64,000 nt of DNA from assembly GCA_016271365.2 (NCBI GenBank), contig CM028132.1:1191007001-1191071000 (forward strand), read 5' to 3'. The notes beneath the pieces are model-generated. The model had not been told where the DNA came from. It worked only from the letters and a program-made list of their open reading frames with translations, and ran no database searches. Position numbers and translations under genes: made by a program. Origin of the DNA: Neoceratodus forsteri. Its lineage: Eukaryota > Chordata > Ceratodontiformes > Ceratodontidae. Positions 1-10,910 of the stretch are shown here, one piece after another. The number at the start of each line of letters is the position of its first letter. Positions within the stretch are counted from its first letter, which is position 1.

Positions 1-34
1 GAAGCTGGAATAACCGAAAGGTGGACTCCAGGGT

Positions 35-520
35 CTAAATTAACTGAGCTCTGGAGGGGGCCATCAACTGCCAATCGTCCAGACAGGGGAAGACATAAAA
101 CCCTTGTCTTTGAAGAGCAGCAGCCACCACTGCTAGGCACTTGGTAAAGACTTGGGTAGCCAAGGAAAGGCCAAAGGGGAGGGCCCAGAACTGACAGTGG
201 TCCCCCGGAAAGAAAAGTGGAGGAACCATCAGTGGGGTGGGACAACCAGGATATGAAGATAGGAATACTGCAAGTCCAGTGAACAGAGCCAGTCCCACTG
301 GTGAAGTAGGGGCAGCAACCCTTGGAGGGTGACCATCCTGAAACACTTGTTTTCTATGTAAAGGTTCAGATGGCTGAGATCCAAAATCGGGTCTCAAGTC
401 CCCTGTCTTCTTGGGGACTAGAAAGAAGTGGGAATAGAAACCCTTCCCTCTTTGGGCTGGGGGACGAGCTGTATGGCCTTTTTGTGCAGTACTGCCTAAA
501 TCTTCTCCTGGATGAGGGCA
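35..520 (-). pseudogene. DIRS-A reverse transcriptase fragment
   Basis: Minus-strand remnant of a DIRS reverse transcriptase. Visible blocks are a 'KKTG.LRP' type N-terminal motif split over two frames near 360-420, then 'ALPFGLS', 'VFTKCLAVVAA' and the catalytic box. The box reads CLDD (codons at 74-85) where DIRS reverse transcriptases normally have YLDD, so the first aromatic residue is lost. The reading shifts frame around 366-397. Family assignment is firm because 'VFTK.LAVVAA' followed by 'G.YVFP' recurs in all four DIRS copies here. Not functional. Confidence 0.8.
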
Positions 521-699
521 ATGTGGGCCTGGGGGTAATGGGAGTGCAAGCTGGGCTGTCTGGAGGGCTGTCTGGAGGGATCGCTAGAAACTCCAGCATG
601 TGTCCATTTTCTATGATCTGAAGTACCCATTGGTCTGAAGTCACAGTGCACTGCCCACCGCCTCTTCCAAGGCCTCTGCTGGAGGGGTCAAGCAAGGAG

Positions 700-2917
700 T
701 CATGCTGTGGCACTGGGGGTGGGCAGATCGACTGAGGATGCTCTGGGGGCCCTAGGGGCGGAGGCTCCAACTGGCTTGGTAGAAGCTTGGTGCTTGTAGG
801 TGACCTTTGGCTGCTGTCCCTTGGACTACTGTCTAGGCAGCCAGCAACAGGGCTGTCATTGGGTGGACGTAGGCTGAGAAGGGTACACAGAATGGACCAA
901 TCTCAAGATCTTACCTGCTCCTGAAGGTGGAAAATGATGTCATGGGCATCACCCCCAAAAAGGACAAAACCCCTGAAAAGGGGCATCCAGGATTTTCGTC
1001 TGCACATCGGGTACAAGCCCTGACACCCTTAGCCAGGAGTGATGGCAGAAGCAGACTCCTGCTGCTCACCTGGCTGTGTCAACAGTGTCATACGCAGCCC
1101 TTAGTACATGATTGCCCATGTCCGAGCCTGATTGAAGAAGATGGACTAGCTTGGCCTTCGTAGGGTCCTCAGAAAGAACCTGCACCAGTTCCAAGGCCTT
1201 GTTCCATAAGGCATTTTGATACTGGACCATATGGGCTAGGTAATTCTGGGTCCGGATGGCCAGAGTGGCAGAAGCATAGACATACTTGAGAAACTGATCG
1301 ATCTGGTGAGACCACTTGTCAGGGGGGTTGGGTACTGAGGTGCCTGGGTTTCTTGGTGTGGTCATGGGCCACATTCATGACCACTGAGTCTGCCTCTGGC
1401 TGTTCTCCCCGATAGGGCTTGCTGACCGGCGCATAATACAGGTGGTCAACCTTTTTGGCTAGGGCTGGAGTGAAAGAAGGTCATGGATGGTTCCAGGTGG
1501 CCTTAGAGATATCCTCATATGAATCAATGAGGGGTGGCACTACCAGAGGGAGTCTCTCCTTTTTGCAGAAGTAGATCGCCAGATGGTAGCATTTGGGGTC
1601 TAGCTCCTCCGTTTCCCACCACATCAGGGATTGTATGTGCCTCATGATATCCAGAAAGGTAGTATCGTCGGAGGGGGGACCTAGGGGTCTCCTTGAGGGG
1701 AGCTCAGTATCATCAGAGGGGCCCCTGGAATCCTCTGAGTCTTCCGAAAGAATCCCTACCAGATGGGTCAATCTCAGGGACCAGCGTCGGAAGGCAACGA
1801 TCCACCTTATGGTGATCTGTATGACTGGGAGAGGGTCCTGGAGACTGGGGATGGCTAGGGCTCACATGGTCGTCTCGGGGAGGAGGGTCCCAAGAAGGCG
1901 GAGGAGTGGCAGGCCTACTAGGGGTATCCTTATCCTTTATAAGGGCCCACCAGGCTGAAAAAGAGCATTATAATCCACCTGAGGAGGTGGATTACATGGT
2001 GGGTGAGGGTATGGGGAGGCACGTTCGGATAACCTGGCACTGGGTAACCTGGCGACGGTCCTTTGGGCATCAGGTACCCGGCTTCAGTCTGTGAGGTGCC
2101 AGGTGACCACGTGTCAGCACCTAAGGCATCAGGTATCCTGGCATTGGTCCCTGAGGTGTAGGGAACCCAGGGGCTGGTCCCTCAGGTGTCAGCTGGGGAT
2201 TGCCTGAAGGATCACCCGGCGTTGGCTGCGGCAGAGGCAACGATGGCTGGGGCATTGTCAGAGTAGAAGCCAGCAGAGCAGGCATCTGCTGGACAGGTGA
2301 AGGCAGATGCTGGTCTGGAGAGACAGCCATCGCAGGCCCTGAAGGAGATGTGGGTGTCTGTGAAGGGGAGTTAGCTCCTGATGGAGGCAGAGGCATCGCC
2401 TGTGTGGATGAAGAAGCGAGCACTTGCTCCGAGTCTGATGCCCCAAGGAGGCACCACCCAAGATAGAGATAAGGGTGGGCAACTGAGAAACTGGCAGCCC
2501 TCAATGGGGTAGGGGCTGCAGAAGGAGGAGGGGTAGACCTCCCATGGGAGGAAGATCTGGAGGCAGTGCTGGCTTACGTGGTGACCAAGTACACAAAGCT
2601 GACCGGGGCTGGTCCCTGTGCTTGTCCTGGTGCTTATGCTTCCCACTGGACTTCTTCTCCTTCTGGGCAGGAGAAGAAGTTGATGCCCCAGAGGCTGGGG
2701 AAGAAGAGGAACTTTTGCCATGAAGTTCCTTCTCCATAGTGGCTGACTTCTACTGCAGCCAGAAGCTTTGGAGGGTCTTCAAACAGCATCTCCGTGTGGT
2801 CTGCTTGAAGTCCTGGCAGTGCTGACAGGTCTCGGTGTCATGTTCAGGACCTAAGCAGAGCAGGCAAGAAGAGTGGCCATCCTTGGAGGGAAGCTGCTTG
2901 CCGCAAGCACACTTCAT
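700..2917 (-). pseudogene. DIRS-A Gag-like ORF1, degraded
   Basis: Minus-strand Gag remnant of DIRS-A. The start chosen is the ATG whose complement lies at 2915-2917, because it opens a Cys/His cluster (CACGKQ, KDGH, then C-x2-C and a second C-x2-C) that recurs at the start of Gag in DIRS-C and, weakly, in DIRS-B. The middle (about 2120-2740) is Ser/Pro/Gln-rich and low complexity. The C-terminal part keeps 'LVVPPLIDSYEDIS' near 1500 and 'NYLAHMVQYQNALW' with 'HVLRAAYDTVDTA' at 1066-1374, both typical of vertebrate DIRS Gag. Several frameshifts separate these blocks. Gag would package the element RNA; this copy cannot make an intact protein. Confidence 0.72.
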
Positions 2918-3117
2918 AGGCTGGTCTGAAGATTAAGCTGAAAAAGAAGACATAGACAAAATCAGAATAACACCCAAAAAACCTGATGTTTTTAGATGAA
3001 GAAAATAAGAAATCATGGGTAAAAGTGCGAATAAAATGGAGGTCAACTGAAGCAGGCATCCATGGAGGTCTGACATGCACAGATTGACAGTGGGGAAAGA
3101 ACTAAGGTTGGTCTGGG

Positions 3118-3280
3118 GACCGACCCTTTTATATTATAGAACAGACATCAGCGTGCCAATGCCGGGGTGGTCCCCCGTTGTAGACTGCTAGCTAGAAGTT
3201 TTACATGTGGTCCTAGCACCTGGTGGCTTAGTGCTACTGATGCTGCCTGCTGCAAGAACCCCTCAAAGAAAGATATGTAA
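3118..3280. repeat. DIRS-A right inverted terminal repeat with TATA-like site
   Basis: Terminal repeat of DIRS-A, recognised by similarity to the right terminus of DIRS-C. On the minus strand a 'tataaaag' motif near 3125-3132 sits about 210 bases upstream of the Gag start, which is where transcription of the element should begin. The outer edge at 'cctcaaagaaagat' is placed by comparison with DIRS-C. The matching left repeat is outside the window. Confidence 0.65.
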
Positions 3281-4020
3281 TTCCCTTGGTGCCAAGGAAC
3301 TGGCCTGGAACCAATAAAAATCATTAAAATTAAAAAATCGTTCGGTAAACTTAGGCCAAGTTTCAAAAATCAAACTAAAATTACTTTAATTAAAGTAATT
3401 TAGAGCCAAACTTAAATCCCTAGGAACAACTAGGACTGAAATAGGACTCTGGCATCTGTACTGTTCAGCAGAGAAAGAAATCCGATGTTAGAACGCAAGG
3501 GGGGACGTGACTACAGTGCAGAATCTGATTTTAGAACATTCCAAATTCCATCTCTGGGGCAACTCCAGGGCAACAAGTAAGGGCTGAGATGACTGTAGAA
3601 TTGTTTGACATTACTTGTAAACTCTCGTTGCTAGAAAGTGCTGCTGGATACAATGCTTGAAGCTACAGAATGTATTATGTGATTCTCTTAACGAGATTTC
3701 AGCCAATAAGCATACAAAAGCAGCTGTACATTTTATTCTGCATGAAGTGGTCACTCATGCTGGAACATTAGGAGTGGCTCATTTCATGTCAGAGCAAGGG
3801 GGGTTAATTTTTAAAAAATAAAAATGCTTAAAACTTAAAATACGTCCCTGTAGCTAACTCAAATGACTAATAATAAACAGGGTCTCTGCAAGGTACCTCA
3901 TAGTATAAAAAGAGACTCCAGTCTTAAGGTTTGGGCAGTCTGAACTGCTCAGCTTCATGGTCTTCTCACCCAAGCCTCACACTTGCAGTCCCTTATATAT
4001 TAAAAGCCCTGCCAGGGGGA
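3281..4020. other. No gene seen; short perfect palindrome at 3378-3401
   Basis: AT-rich, non-coding sequence between DIRS-A and a CR1. The only structure I see is a perfect 24-base palindrome at 3378-3401 centred on 'ttaattaa'. No ORF of note and no recognisable repeat family. Confidence 0.5.
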
Positions 4021-4444
4021 CAGAGGAGGAAAGAGGAGGAAGAAGCCACTATGGTTCTCCAAGGAGGTGGAAAAGGCAGTGAAGGAGAGGAAAACAGCAT
4101 TTAGATAGTACAAGTAAGAAGACCCAGCAGAATGAAGACAGGGAGGTACACCTGGCAAAACAAAGGGAGGCAAGAAGGAGGGTGAGGACAGCTAAAACCC
4201 TAACAGAGGAGAGAATAGCTAAGGTGGTCAAAGAAGGGGATGAGACCTTCTTCAGGTATGTAGGGGAAAGAGATAGACAATGAGAGGGATAGTGAGAATC
4301 AGGAAGGCAGGGAGGACTGCACAGAGGAAGATCAAGAGAAAGCAAAACTACTGATTACTTCTGCTCAGTCTTCACATTAGAGGGTGGGGTGGACCAGCAT
4401 GCTGCAGCAAGCACCGGGAGGGGGGGGAGAGTGAACAAAATTCC

Positions 4445-5562
4445 ATGTCTATTCTCAAAGGAGGGGTCCAGAAGGTATTAGGAGCCATAAAGGAGAATAA
4501 GGCCATGGAGCTGGATGGAATTCATCCAGTGATCCTAAAGGAACTGAGCATGGTGCTAGCCACCATTCTGACAGTGCTTTTTAGCACCCCAGTGGAGATG
4601 GGGGAAGGCCAATGTGATCCCTCTGCATAAAAGCGGCAGTAGGGAGAATGCTAGCAACTACAGTCCAGTCAGTCTTGCATCAGTGATGAGGAAGTTAATG
4701 GAGACACTGCTGAAGGGGAGGCTTGTGGAGCACCTGGGGGAAAAGGGCTGCACGATCACTGGTAGCATGGTTTCACAGGTGGACAGTCATGTCAAACTAA
4801 TATCATAGATTTCTTTGACTGGCTTACCAGAGAAGTGGATCAAGGGAGAGCAGTAATTTGGTCTATTTGGACTTCATTAAGGCTTCTGACACTGTACTGC
4901 ACAGGAGGCTAGTTAAGAAACTAAGCAGCCTGGGGATGGGGAGAAAACGACAAGCTGGTTATCAAACTCATTAAGGGATAGTAGGCAAAAGGGTGGTGGT
5001 ATATAGTAGCCACTCAGGCAATAGGAGAGTGACTAGTGGGGTGCCGGAGAGTTCAGTGCTGGGACCGGTCCTCTTCAATGTCTTCATAAGCGGCATTGCA
5101 GAGGAGCTTGAGGGGAAGGTGTGTCTCTTTGTGGATGATACAAAAATCTGCAACAGGGTTGTCATTGAGGAAGGGGTGGAGAGAATAAAAAAGGATCAGA
5201 GGGAACTAGAGGAATGGTCTAGGGGTTGGCAACTGGGTTTCAATGGCAAAAGGTGCAAGGCTATGCTACACTTAGGGCTGCAGAACCCAGGGGCTGTGTG
5301 TAAGATGGGGGAGTGGAGCTTACAGTCACCAAGATAGAAAGAGATGTAGGGGTCATAATATCTGATGACCGCAAGGTGGCTGGGCAGTGTGAAAAAAGCA
5401 GTGAGAAAGACTAGCAGGGTACTACGGTGTACTGGGAGAGGAAATTCTAGCAGGAGGAGGGAGGTGGTGTTGCCACTGTATCGCTCACTGGTGGTGAGGC
5501 CCACCGGGAGTACTGTGTCCAGTTCTGGTGGCCACACCTCTGCAAGGAAATTGGAAAGGTAG
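4445..5562 (+). pseudogene. CR1-a reverse transcriptase domain
   Basis: Reverse transcriptase of a CR1 ORF2, spread over several frames. Visible motifs in order: 'MELDGIHPVILKEL' (4507 on), 'LHKSGSRENASNYSPVSL' (4621 on), 'GSVLGPVLFNVFI'-like at about 5053, and the catalytic box FVDD (5128-5139) followed by 'TKICNR'. The usual CR1 box is FADD, so Ala is replaced by Val. A C-terminal 'LPLYRSLVV' motif is present at about 5470. In an intact element this enzyme copies the RNA at a nicked genomic target. Inactive here because of frame breaks. Confidence 0.85.
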
Positions 5563-5673
5563 AGACAGTACAAAGGAGGGCAACCAAAATGGTTATGGGG
5601 TTGCATGAGATGCCGTATGAGAAAAGGCTACAGGAACTCAACATGTACTCCCTGGAGTAGATGAAAGTGAGAG

Positions 5674-6070
5674 CAGGGGTGTCAGCAGGCATACGCACTG
5701 TACTCAGCCAAGTACAGTCAAAAAAATCAGGCAGGCAAATCAGGCAGGGGCAACAAAAAGAGGAAAGCAAGACATTGTGAGTTACATTGTGTCTGTGTCA
5801 CGCTGAGCCCTTTTGCCTTTGTTGTTCGCTATGGGGCACTAATGCCAACTAGCCAAATACACAAACACGAACAACTTACCAGGCAGGCAGAAAAACAAAG
5901 GAAGGAGGATTACAGGAAGAAACTGATTACTTGAACTCAGACATGGCAAATGAGGGGGGGACCTATTGTTGGTGTGGCATGGCAGTGCATATTTTGCTTT
6001 ACGTTTACATAATGGGGGGGCAACAGTGCATCAGGTTTGAGTACAAGTAAAATTCCTGGCTACACCCCTG
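5674..6070. mobile_element. hAT-like MITE with perfect 8-bp target site duplication
   Basis: A 397-bp insertion inside CR1-a. It begins 'caggggtgtcagc' and ends with the inverted counterpart 'gctacacccctg'. The 8-base sequence 'agtgagag' lies immediately on each side (5666-5673 and 6071-6078) with no mismatch. An 8-bp duplication and CAGGGG-type ends are characteristic of hAT transposons. There is no transposase ORF, so it is non-autonomous. The flanking CR1 sequence joins smoothly if it is removed. Confidence 0.85.
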
Positions 6071-6400
6071 AGTGAGAGGGGGACAAGACTGAAACCTAAA
6101 AGTACCTCACATGAGTGAACAAGGTGCAAATGGAGGGTCTACTTCAAAGAAAGGAAGGCACTAGAACAAAGGGCATGAAATAAAGCTAAAGGTGGGAAGT
6201 TTAGGAGATATGTGCGAAAATAATTCTTCATGGATACGGCAATGGATGACTGGAACAGCCTGCTAGAGGAGACAGTGGGGACAAAGGCTGTGGGGAGCAT
6301 CAAACGTACGCGGGATAGGCACAGGGGCATATTAGGTAGAGGAACAGGGGGCGGGAGTGACACCTATGACCAACTAGGATCAGGGACACCCAGAAGGAAA

Positions 6401-6777
6401 GGAGGATGGAGGCAGGATATGATAGAAACTTTCAAATACATCACAGGTAGAAATAAGGTACAAGAGGTAGCATTTTTCAGAGAAAAAGATGTTCAAGAAC
6501 AAATGGAGGGAGTAGACTCAAAGGGAAACGTCGAGAAAATACTTTATCACAGAAGGGGTGGTGGATGCATGGAACAGCCTCCCAGAGGTGGTGGTGGGTG
6601 CAAAAACTGTGACAGAATTCAAAAATGCTTGGGATAGGCACAAAGGAACCTTAGCAGGAAAGGGTGGGTAAAAGTTGGAGATCGAGTATGGTGTGCGGTC
6701 TATAGTAGGTAGGGAAAATGGGCAGAATAGGTGAGCCAAGCAATCCTTATCTGCCATCAAATTCTGTTTCCATGTTA
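6401..6777 (+). mobile_element. CR1 3' end, second truncated copy
   Basis: A further CR1 C-terminus and 3' UTR directly behind CR1-a, repeating the 'MIETFKYITGRNK' block and the 'WNSLP'-type block (here 'MEQPPRGG', frame-shifted). It ends with the CR1 3' terminal signature ('ccttatctgccatcaaattc' then 'catgtta' at 6771-6777), which closely matches the end of CR1-d at 47905. It may be a separate 5'-truncated insertion or a local duplication. Confidence 0.75.
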
Positions 6778-7505
6778 GTGGTGAAGAAATAGGCAGGGAC
6801 AAGGGGCACGCTGGATGGGCCTAAGGGTTCTTTTCTGCTTACAAAATCTATGTTTTGATAATGACACCCAGGGGATTCCCTATTACCTATAGAAGTAGAA
6901 ACCCACTGGAAATGAGATGCTGCATCTCAGATGGGCTATCCTGAATTAATAAATGATAACAAAATAGATGTGTACGTATATGTAATATATGGATCATAAA
7001 AATAATACTATTGAAAACGGTGCAAAAAAATCCTTGTAATAGATACCATTTCCCCATAATAGCACTCTTCACTCCCAATAAACCACTCCCAATAAACCAC
7101 TCCCAATAATACTATCGTTCAGGCTTTAGAACGATAGTATTATCATTCCTGCAGAAAAGCACAAGCTTCTCCAACAGTCAGCATGAAGAATTTAAAAAAA
7201 CTGCTCCACGGGAAACAAACACCACAAAACTTTTCATCGGCAACAATAATATCTTTTTGAAAGCCACAAACAGTTACCGAAAATGGGCTACAGTTCATCT
7301 CTGACCAAGAAAATCAAAATACCTTAAAAAAACAAAAAACAGCCTTTAGCTGTTACTCTTACTACGAACTGTTTCCTTCACTTTCCTAATGACCTCTTCA
7401 AACAGCTTCCAGATTCCTCATTCAAGCCACGCCTCAGCCTACACAACACTCCAACAAGTAAGACCTCACCACCTTCTTGCATCCATATATTACAAAAAAT
7501 AAAAA
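6778..7505. other. Non-coding; 14-bp tandem repeat and a 15-bp perfect hairpin
   Basis: No gene seen. At 7070-7110 there are about three copies of a 14-base unit, 'cactcccaataaac'. The last copy runs into an inverted repeat, with arms 7106-7120 and 7129-7143 (15 of 15 paired) and an 8-base loop. The rest is AT-rich without a recognised family. Confidence 0.6.
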
Positions 7506-7648
7506 ATAGGTTACAGGGAATTACTCGGCTAAAATTCCATCTCGAGGTTCTGGGGACATAGAAACCTCTCGAGCTTCGCTCTCGAGGTTATCTATGCCCC
7601 CAGAACCTCTCGATGAAATTACAGCCTTGTAATTCACTGCAACCTATC
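7506..7648. mobile_element. Foldback MITE (143 bp, near-complete hairpin)
   Basis: The whole element is an imperfect inverted repeat with its centre near 7577. Each arm is about 70 bases, beginning 'ataggtt' and running into 'gaggttctgggg'; the tip has 'cctctcgag' and 'ctcgagg' around 'cttcg'. This is the form of a foldback miniature inverted-repeat element. I cannot assign a superfamily because no clear target duplication is visible. Confidence 0.75.
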
Positions 7649-8465
7649 TATTATTCTATTTATATAATTTTTTTTTTTTTTTTACAAAATAGTAACCAGG
7701 TTCTTAGGGGTTTCTGACAAGGCAACCCAAGACAGGTAGGCAGTTTAAAAACAGAGATTAATATTTTTCTTATCAAGGGGAAGTTTAACAACCAAGTAAA
7801 ATAAAAGCCTTAAGCAAGATTTTCACCAGAAGTCAATTTTAACCAAAATGCCATTTCTGCTAATAGAAAAATGGATGCATTTTAAGCACATTTCATCACA
7901 CTTGCTTCAGAGCAAGGACACTGCAGCACACAGTGAAACATGCTGAGAATTCAGTCACGTAAATTAGATCTTTGATAAAAGTTGATTCCTAGAGGAAAGC
8001 ATTCTTCTCAAGCAATTTAAATGGAAGCATTCTTTACATTTTACTCAGTAATTTACTAAAAAGTTTTCTTGGACAAATTGCATAGTTTCAGTACAAATGT
8101 GATACTATTTAATTTACATGTACCCATCTACTGTACAATCAAACAGAATTTTGTTTCTTTTTATTCTTGGTGTAGGCCCCCCCCACCAAAAAAAAAACAA
8201 AAACCAAAAACACAGTCACAGCAGCCTGCAGCTTGAATAACAGTGCTCCTTGGATTCAGCTGACAGAACACAGCTAGATCACTCTCGTACCCAACAAGCA
8301 TTTAGTGACAAATATTCTTCACTATATTCTGGTAAATTCTGACACCATTAACTGCAGAGATGGACAGCGTGTGCACTCGTTTGAACACACCACTGAAATT
8401 TTACTGGTGTTATCGTGTATAATTTTTGCTTCTTATTTAGTTTTCCTTCGCTGCTGAATTATTAC
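7649..8465. other. No gene seen
   Basis: AT-rich sequence with a T-rich run at about 7668-7682 and a C-run followed by an A-rich stretch near 8177-8205. No long ORF, no recognised repeat. Confidence 0.5.
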
Positions 8466-8850
8466 ATAGAAACATGAACATAGTTGATAGAAAAAGACCA
8501 GTGGTCCATCCAGTCTGCCCTGTTTTACCCTACCCAGTGACCAGTTGTCTAGATTGGGTTTTCACCCTCACTCCCACTCCCATGCCTTACTGCACCCCCT
8601 GCATAATTATCTAACCCCTTACTCTGTCCCAGCCATGCTTGAACCCATTTATGTTTTTTGTGCCCAGCACCTCAAGCAGTAAGCTGTTCCACAGCTCAGC
8701 CACTCTCTCAATAAAGTAGACTTTTCCCACATCCCTCCTGAATCCCCCTTCCCCATTCCCAGGAGCTTCCATTCATTCCCCCTTTTTATAGACTCACTAT
8801 CTTGTTAGTGACTGTAGGTTATAGCCCTCAAGCTCCCTCCTACCACTGAC
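8466..8850 (-). mobile_element. CR1 3' end, minus strand
   Basis: Read on the minus strand this gives the end of a CR1 ORF2: 'RERVAELWNSLL' type sequence, then 'INGFKHGWDR', followed by a 3' UTR ending in 'catgtttctatgt'. The phrase 'ccatccagtctgccc' on the plus strand is the reverse complement of the CR1 tail seen at about 47840. A 5'-truncated insertion. Confidence 0.75.
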
Positions 8851-8859
8851 TTACCTCCA

Positions 8860-9480
8860 CCCCTCTGCTCCCGCCACCTCCTCCCTTGACAAGGCTTGTT
8901 GTAGCTGCTTGCCCCCCCCACCTCCTCTGGCATGTCCAATTTTACAAACCTCTGCCTCCTCCTTCACTAATTCATACTCTCCTTCTCCTGTATTTTATCC
9001 TCCCCTCCTCTCCCTCTTCCATTCCTAGCTACACCCTCACTGCTCTGTCTCCTGCCACACTAACACCATAACTTCCCTACTCCTCTCCCCTTCCCACTCC
9101 TTCCCCACCTCCAATGTCACCCAACTCTCTCTACCACCCACCCCGCCTCCTTGCCCTGACAGAGCCTTGACAAAGCCTTGAACAGCTCTACTCCAAATGC
9201 ATTTTGTATTGTATTGCTTATTTCTATAACATAAGGTGTTATTTGTTCTTGTGCTAGCTTGTTGTTTCTACTGTGTTCAAGTTAGTCAGGCCACAGCCCA
9301 GGCATACTCTGTACAATGACTGCTTCCTGTTTGTGTGTTTACATTTTATCTTACCGGGCTATTATAATTCCACCTACTTGTCATTATCTGTATTGTACAC
9401 TGTCTTTGAATCACAACGTGGAACCTATGTAAATGAGCTTCTAGCTCATGGGTGTTAATCTTAGATCTAAATAAATAAGT
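8860..9480 (+). mobile_element. LINE 3' UTR fragment (same type as the 9.9-17.1 kb LINE)
   Basis: Pyrimidine-rich sequence (8860-9170) followed by a terminal block with 'gtggaacctatgtaaatgag', a short hairpin ('gagcttctagctc') and an 'aaataaataa' tail at 9470. The same terminal arrangement ends the LINE at 17040-17116. It is probably a 5'-truncated copy of that family, with no coding part left. Confidence 0.6.
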
Positions 9481-9935
9481 GATGGTCTGGAGACCAGTTC
9501 CTATTGGGATCAAAGTCAGAAAATGTTTTGCAGCTGTTCCACTGAACTGCATTGGGGGACAGGGATAGGCCTTTCTATGGTTGTCAGTGAGTGAGTGTTG
9601 TGCTTTGTTATTGCTCCTTGCAGTGGTCTGTAATGCTTTGCTAACTTTCTGTTGGCTGCAAGGAGGACAGTGCATGAGAACCTGTTGAGCAAGTGGTGCT
9701 ACTCTTGTGAATGTGCAGCTGACCTAGGTGATATACTGAAGAAGTCCTTGGGTTATTAAGCCTAGCCCCACCAACTGTGATGACAAGATTGGCAATGAAT
9801 GATCTCAGAGTGAAAGTAATAATAAACTCTCTGCCTGCACAGCTTTGTGAATGGAAAACTAACCTTTATTTTGTTCTGAAAAAAATAAAATAAAATTGCC
9901 TATATAAAACTGAGACTTTTCATGCTACCAAATTA
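9481..9935. other. No gene seen
   Basis: Non-coding sequence between two LINE segments. I recognise nothing in it. Confidence 0.4.
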
Positions 9936-10440
9936 TTGCAATATGAAAGGACAAAGACTAGGATAGCTGTTGCACCATTTGATGCTTGCAGGAACTACAA
10001 AATATCTCTACTAACCTCTCTGTACAATGAAAATGTGCTCCCCATTACTAACAGGGATGATGACCATGAGATACTAGCGGTTAAAATCCGATGTGGCCAG
10101 AACAGCAAATCACTGGTAATCGCCTCTGTCTATTTACCCCAAAAAAAGGCCAGTGGGGACTTCCCAAAGTGCTGAATGCCCTGAACCCCCAAGGTCCATA
10201 AACTCATCACTGGAGACTTTAATATCAACTGGCTCAGTAATGAGGCAACCCACCTGAAGGATACTGTGGCTAATTTGTATCTCTCACAACTAGTCACGGA
10301 ACCCACTAGGAGGAATTACAAGACGGGCAATTGTACCCTCATAGACTGGATACTCTCTAACTCCCCCACCAGAATGATCCTGGTTACAGTGCGGCCAGAT
10401 ATGTTGAGCGATCACTCCCCAGTCACTCTTAGGTGGTCAA
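9936..10440 (+). pseudogene. LINE endonuclease domain, C-terminal half
   Basis: Remnant of the AP-like endonuclease that nicks target DNA for the LINE at 9.9-17.1 kb. Visible are 'SLVIASVYLPQKK' (around 10110), 'ITGDFNINWLS' (around 10208) and 'MLSDHSPVTLRW' (around 10400). The GDFN and SDHS motifs supply catalytic residues in this family. The N-terminal half with the Asn and Glu motifs is missing, and a frame change lies near 10170. Confidence 0.75.
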
Positions 10441-10910
10441 ACAACCTAAGGAAACCTCCACCCATCATGGCTGAAAGCAGGGTCCTAAAGAGAGGACAAC
10501 TGGGGTCTTTCAAGGCTGCTGTAGTGTACTTTTACTGGTCACCAATAGATGCACTGCCTGATCTGGACCTAGCACTGAACTACTTTGTTGTCAGCTTCAA
10601 TAATATCTGTAACAGAATTGAGAGGACACACCAATGGGTGGATCACCAAGGAACTTCTTACCCTCATGAGGGAGAGAGATAACCTCTGGGCCAAGGCCAG
10701 GTCATCCAGGAAAATAAATGACCATTAGGCCTACAGGGCTGCCAGAAAGAGATGCACATATCTCACCAGGCAAGCAAAGGCAAACCACCACAAGGATCAG
10801 CTGCAAAACAACTGGGGAGATGGGAAAAAGGTTTGGGTGAATATAAATAACCTCCTTGGGAAGGAAGAAAAAAGCACCCCCAACTGCTCAGCCTAAATGG
10901 CCTGCCCACT

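Larger units (their letters stand above)
1..3280 (-). mobile_element. DIRS-A, DIRS-type retrotransposon, right (5') part
   Basis: A DIRS-type tyrosine-recombinase retrotransposon read on the minus strand and cut by the window start. From right to left it holds a terminal repeat, a Gag with an N-terminal Cys/His cluster, and the beginning of the reverse transcriptase. DIRS elements copy by reverse transcription but integrate with a tyrosine recombinase, so no target duplication is expected. The right terminal segment (about 3118-3280) shares long stretches with the right end of DIRS-C near 43860-44011, including the block with 'tagactgctagctagaagtt'. The coding parts carry many frameshifts, so the copy is dead. 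The RNase H, recombinase and left terminus would lie outside the window. Confidence 0.85.
4021..6400 (+). mobile_element. CR1-a LINE, degraded, interrupted by a hAT-like MITE
   Basis: Plus-strand CR1 (chicken repeat 1) non-LTR retrotransposon, 5' truncated. It starts in the endonuclease-RT linker (the Lys/Glu-rich stretch after 'ccactatggttctcc' at about 4048), runs through the reverse transcriptase (4445-5560) and ends in C-terminal sequence around 6230-6360. A 397-bp hAT-like element sits at 5674-6070. Frameshifts and in-frame stops are frequent. CR1 inserts by target-primed reverse transcription, which explains the missing 5' part. Confidence 0.85.

Noticed and set aside
2121..2504. Pro/Ser/Gln-rich ORFs resembling a regulatory protein
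   Set aside because: Low-complexity middle of DIRS Gag; the same composition is seen at the same place in DIRS-C (42279-43252).
3378..3401. 24-base perfect palindrome considered as an operator or origin
   Set aside because: Isolated AT-rich palindrome in vertebrate intergenic DNA with no other regulatory sign.
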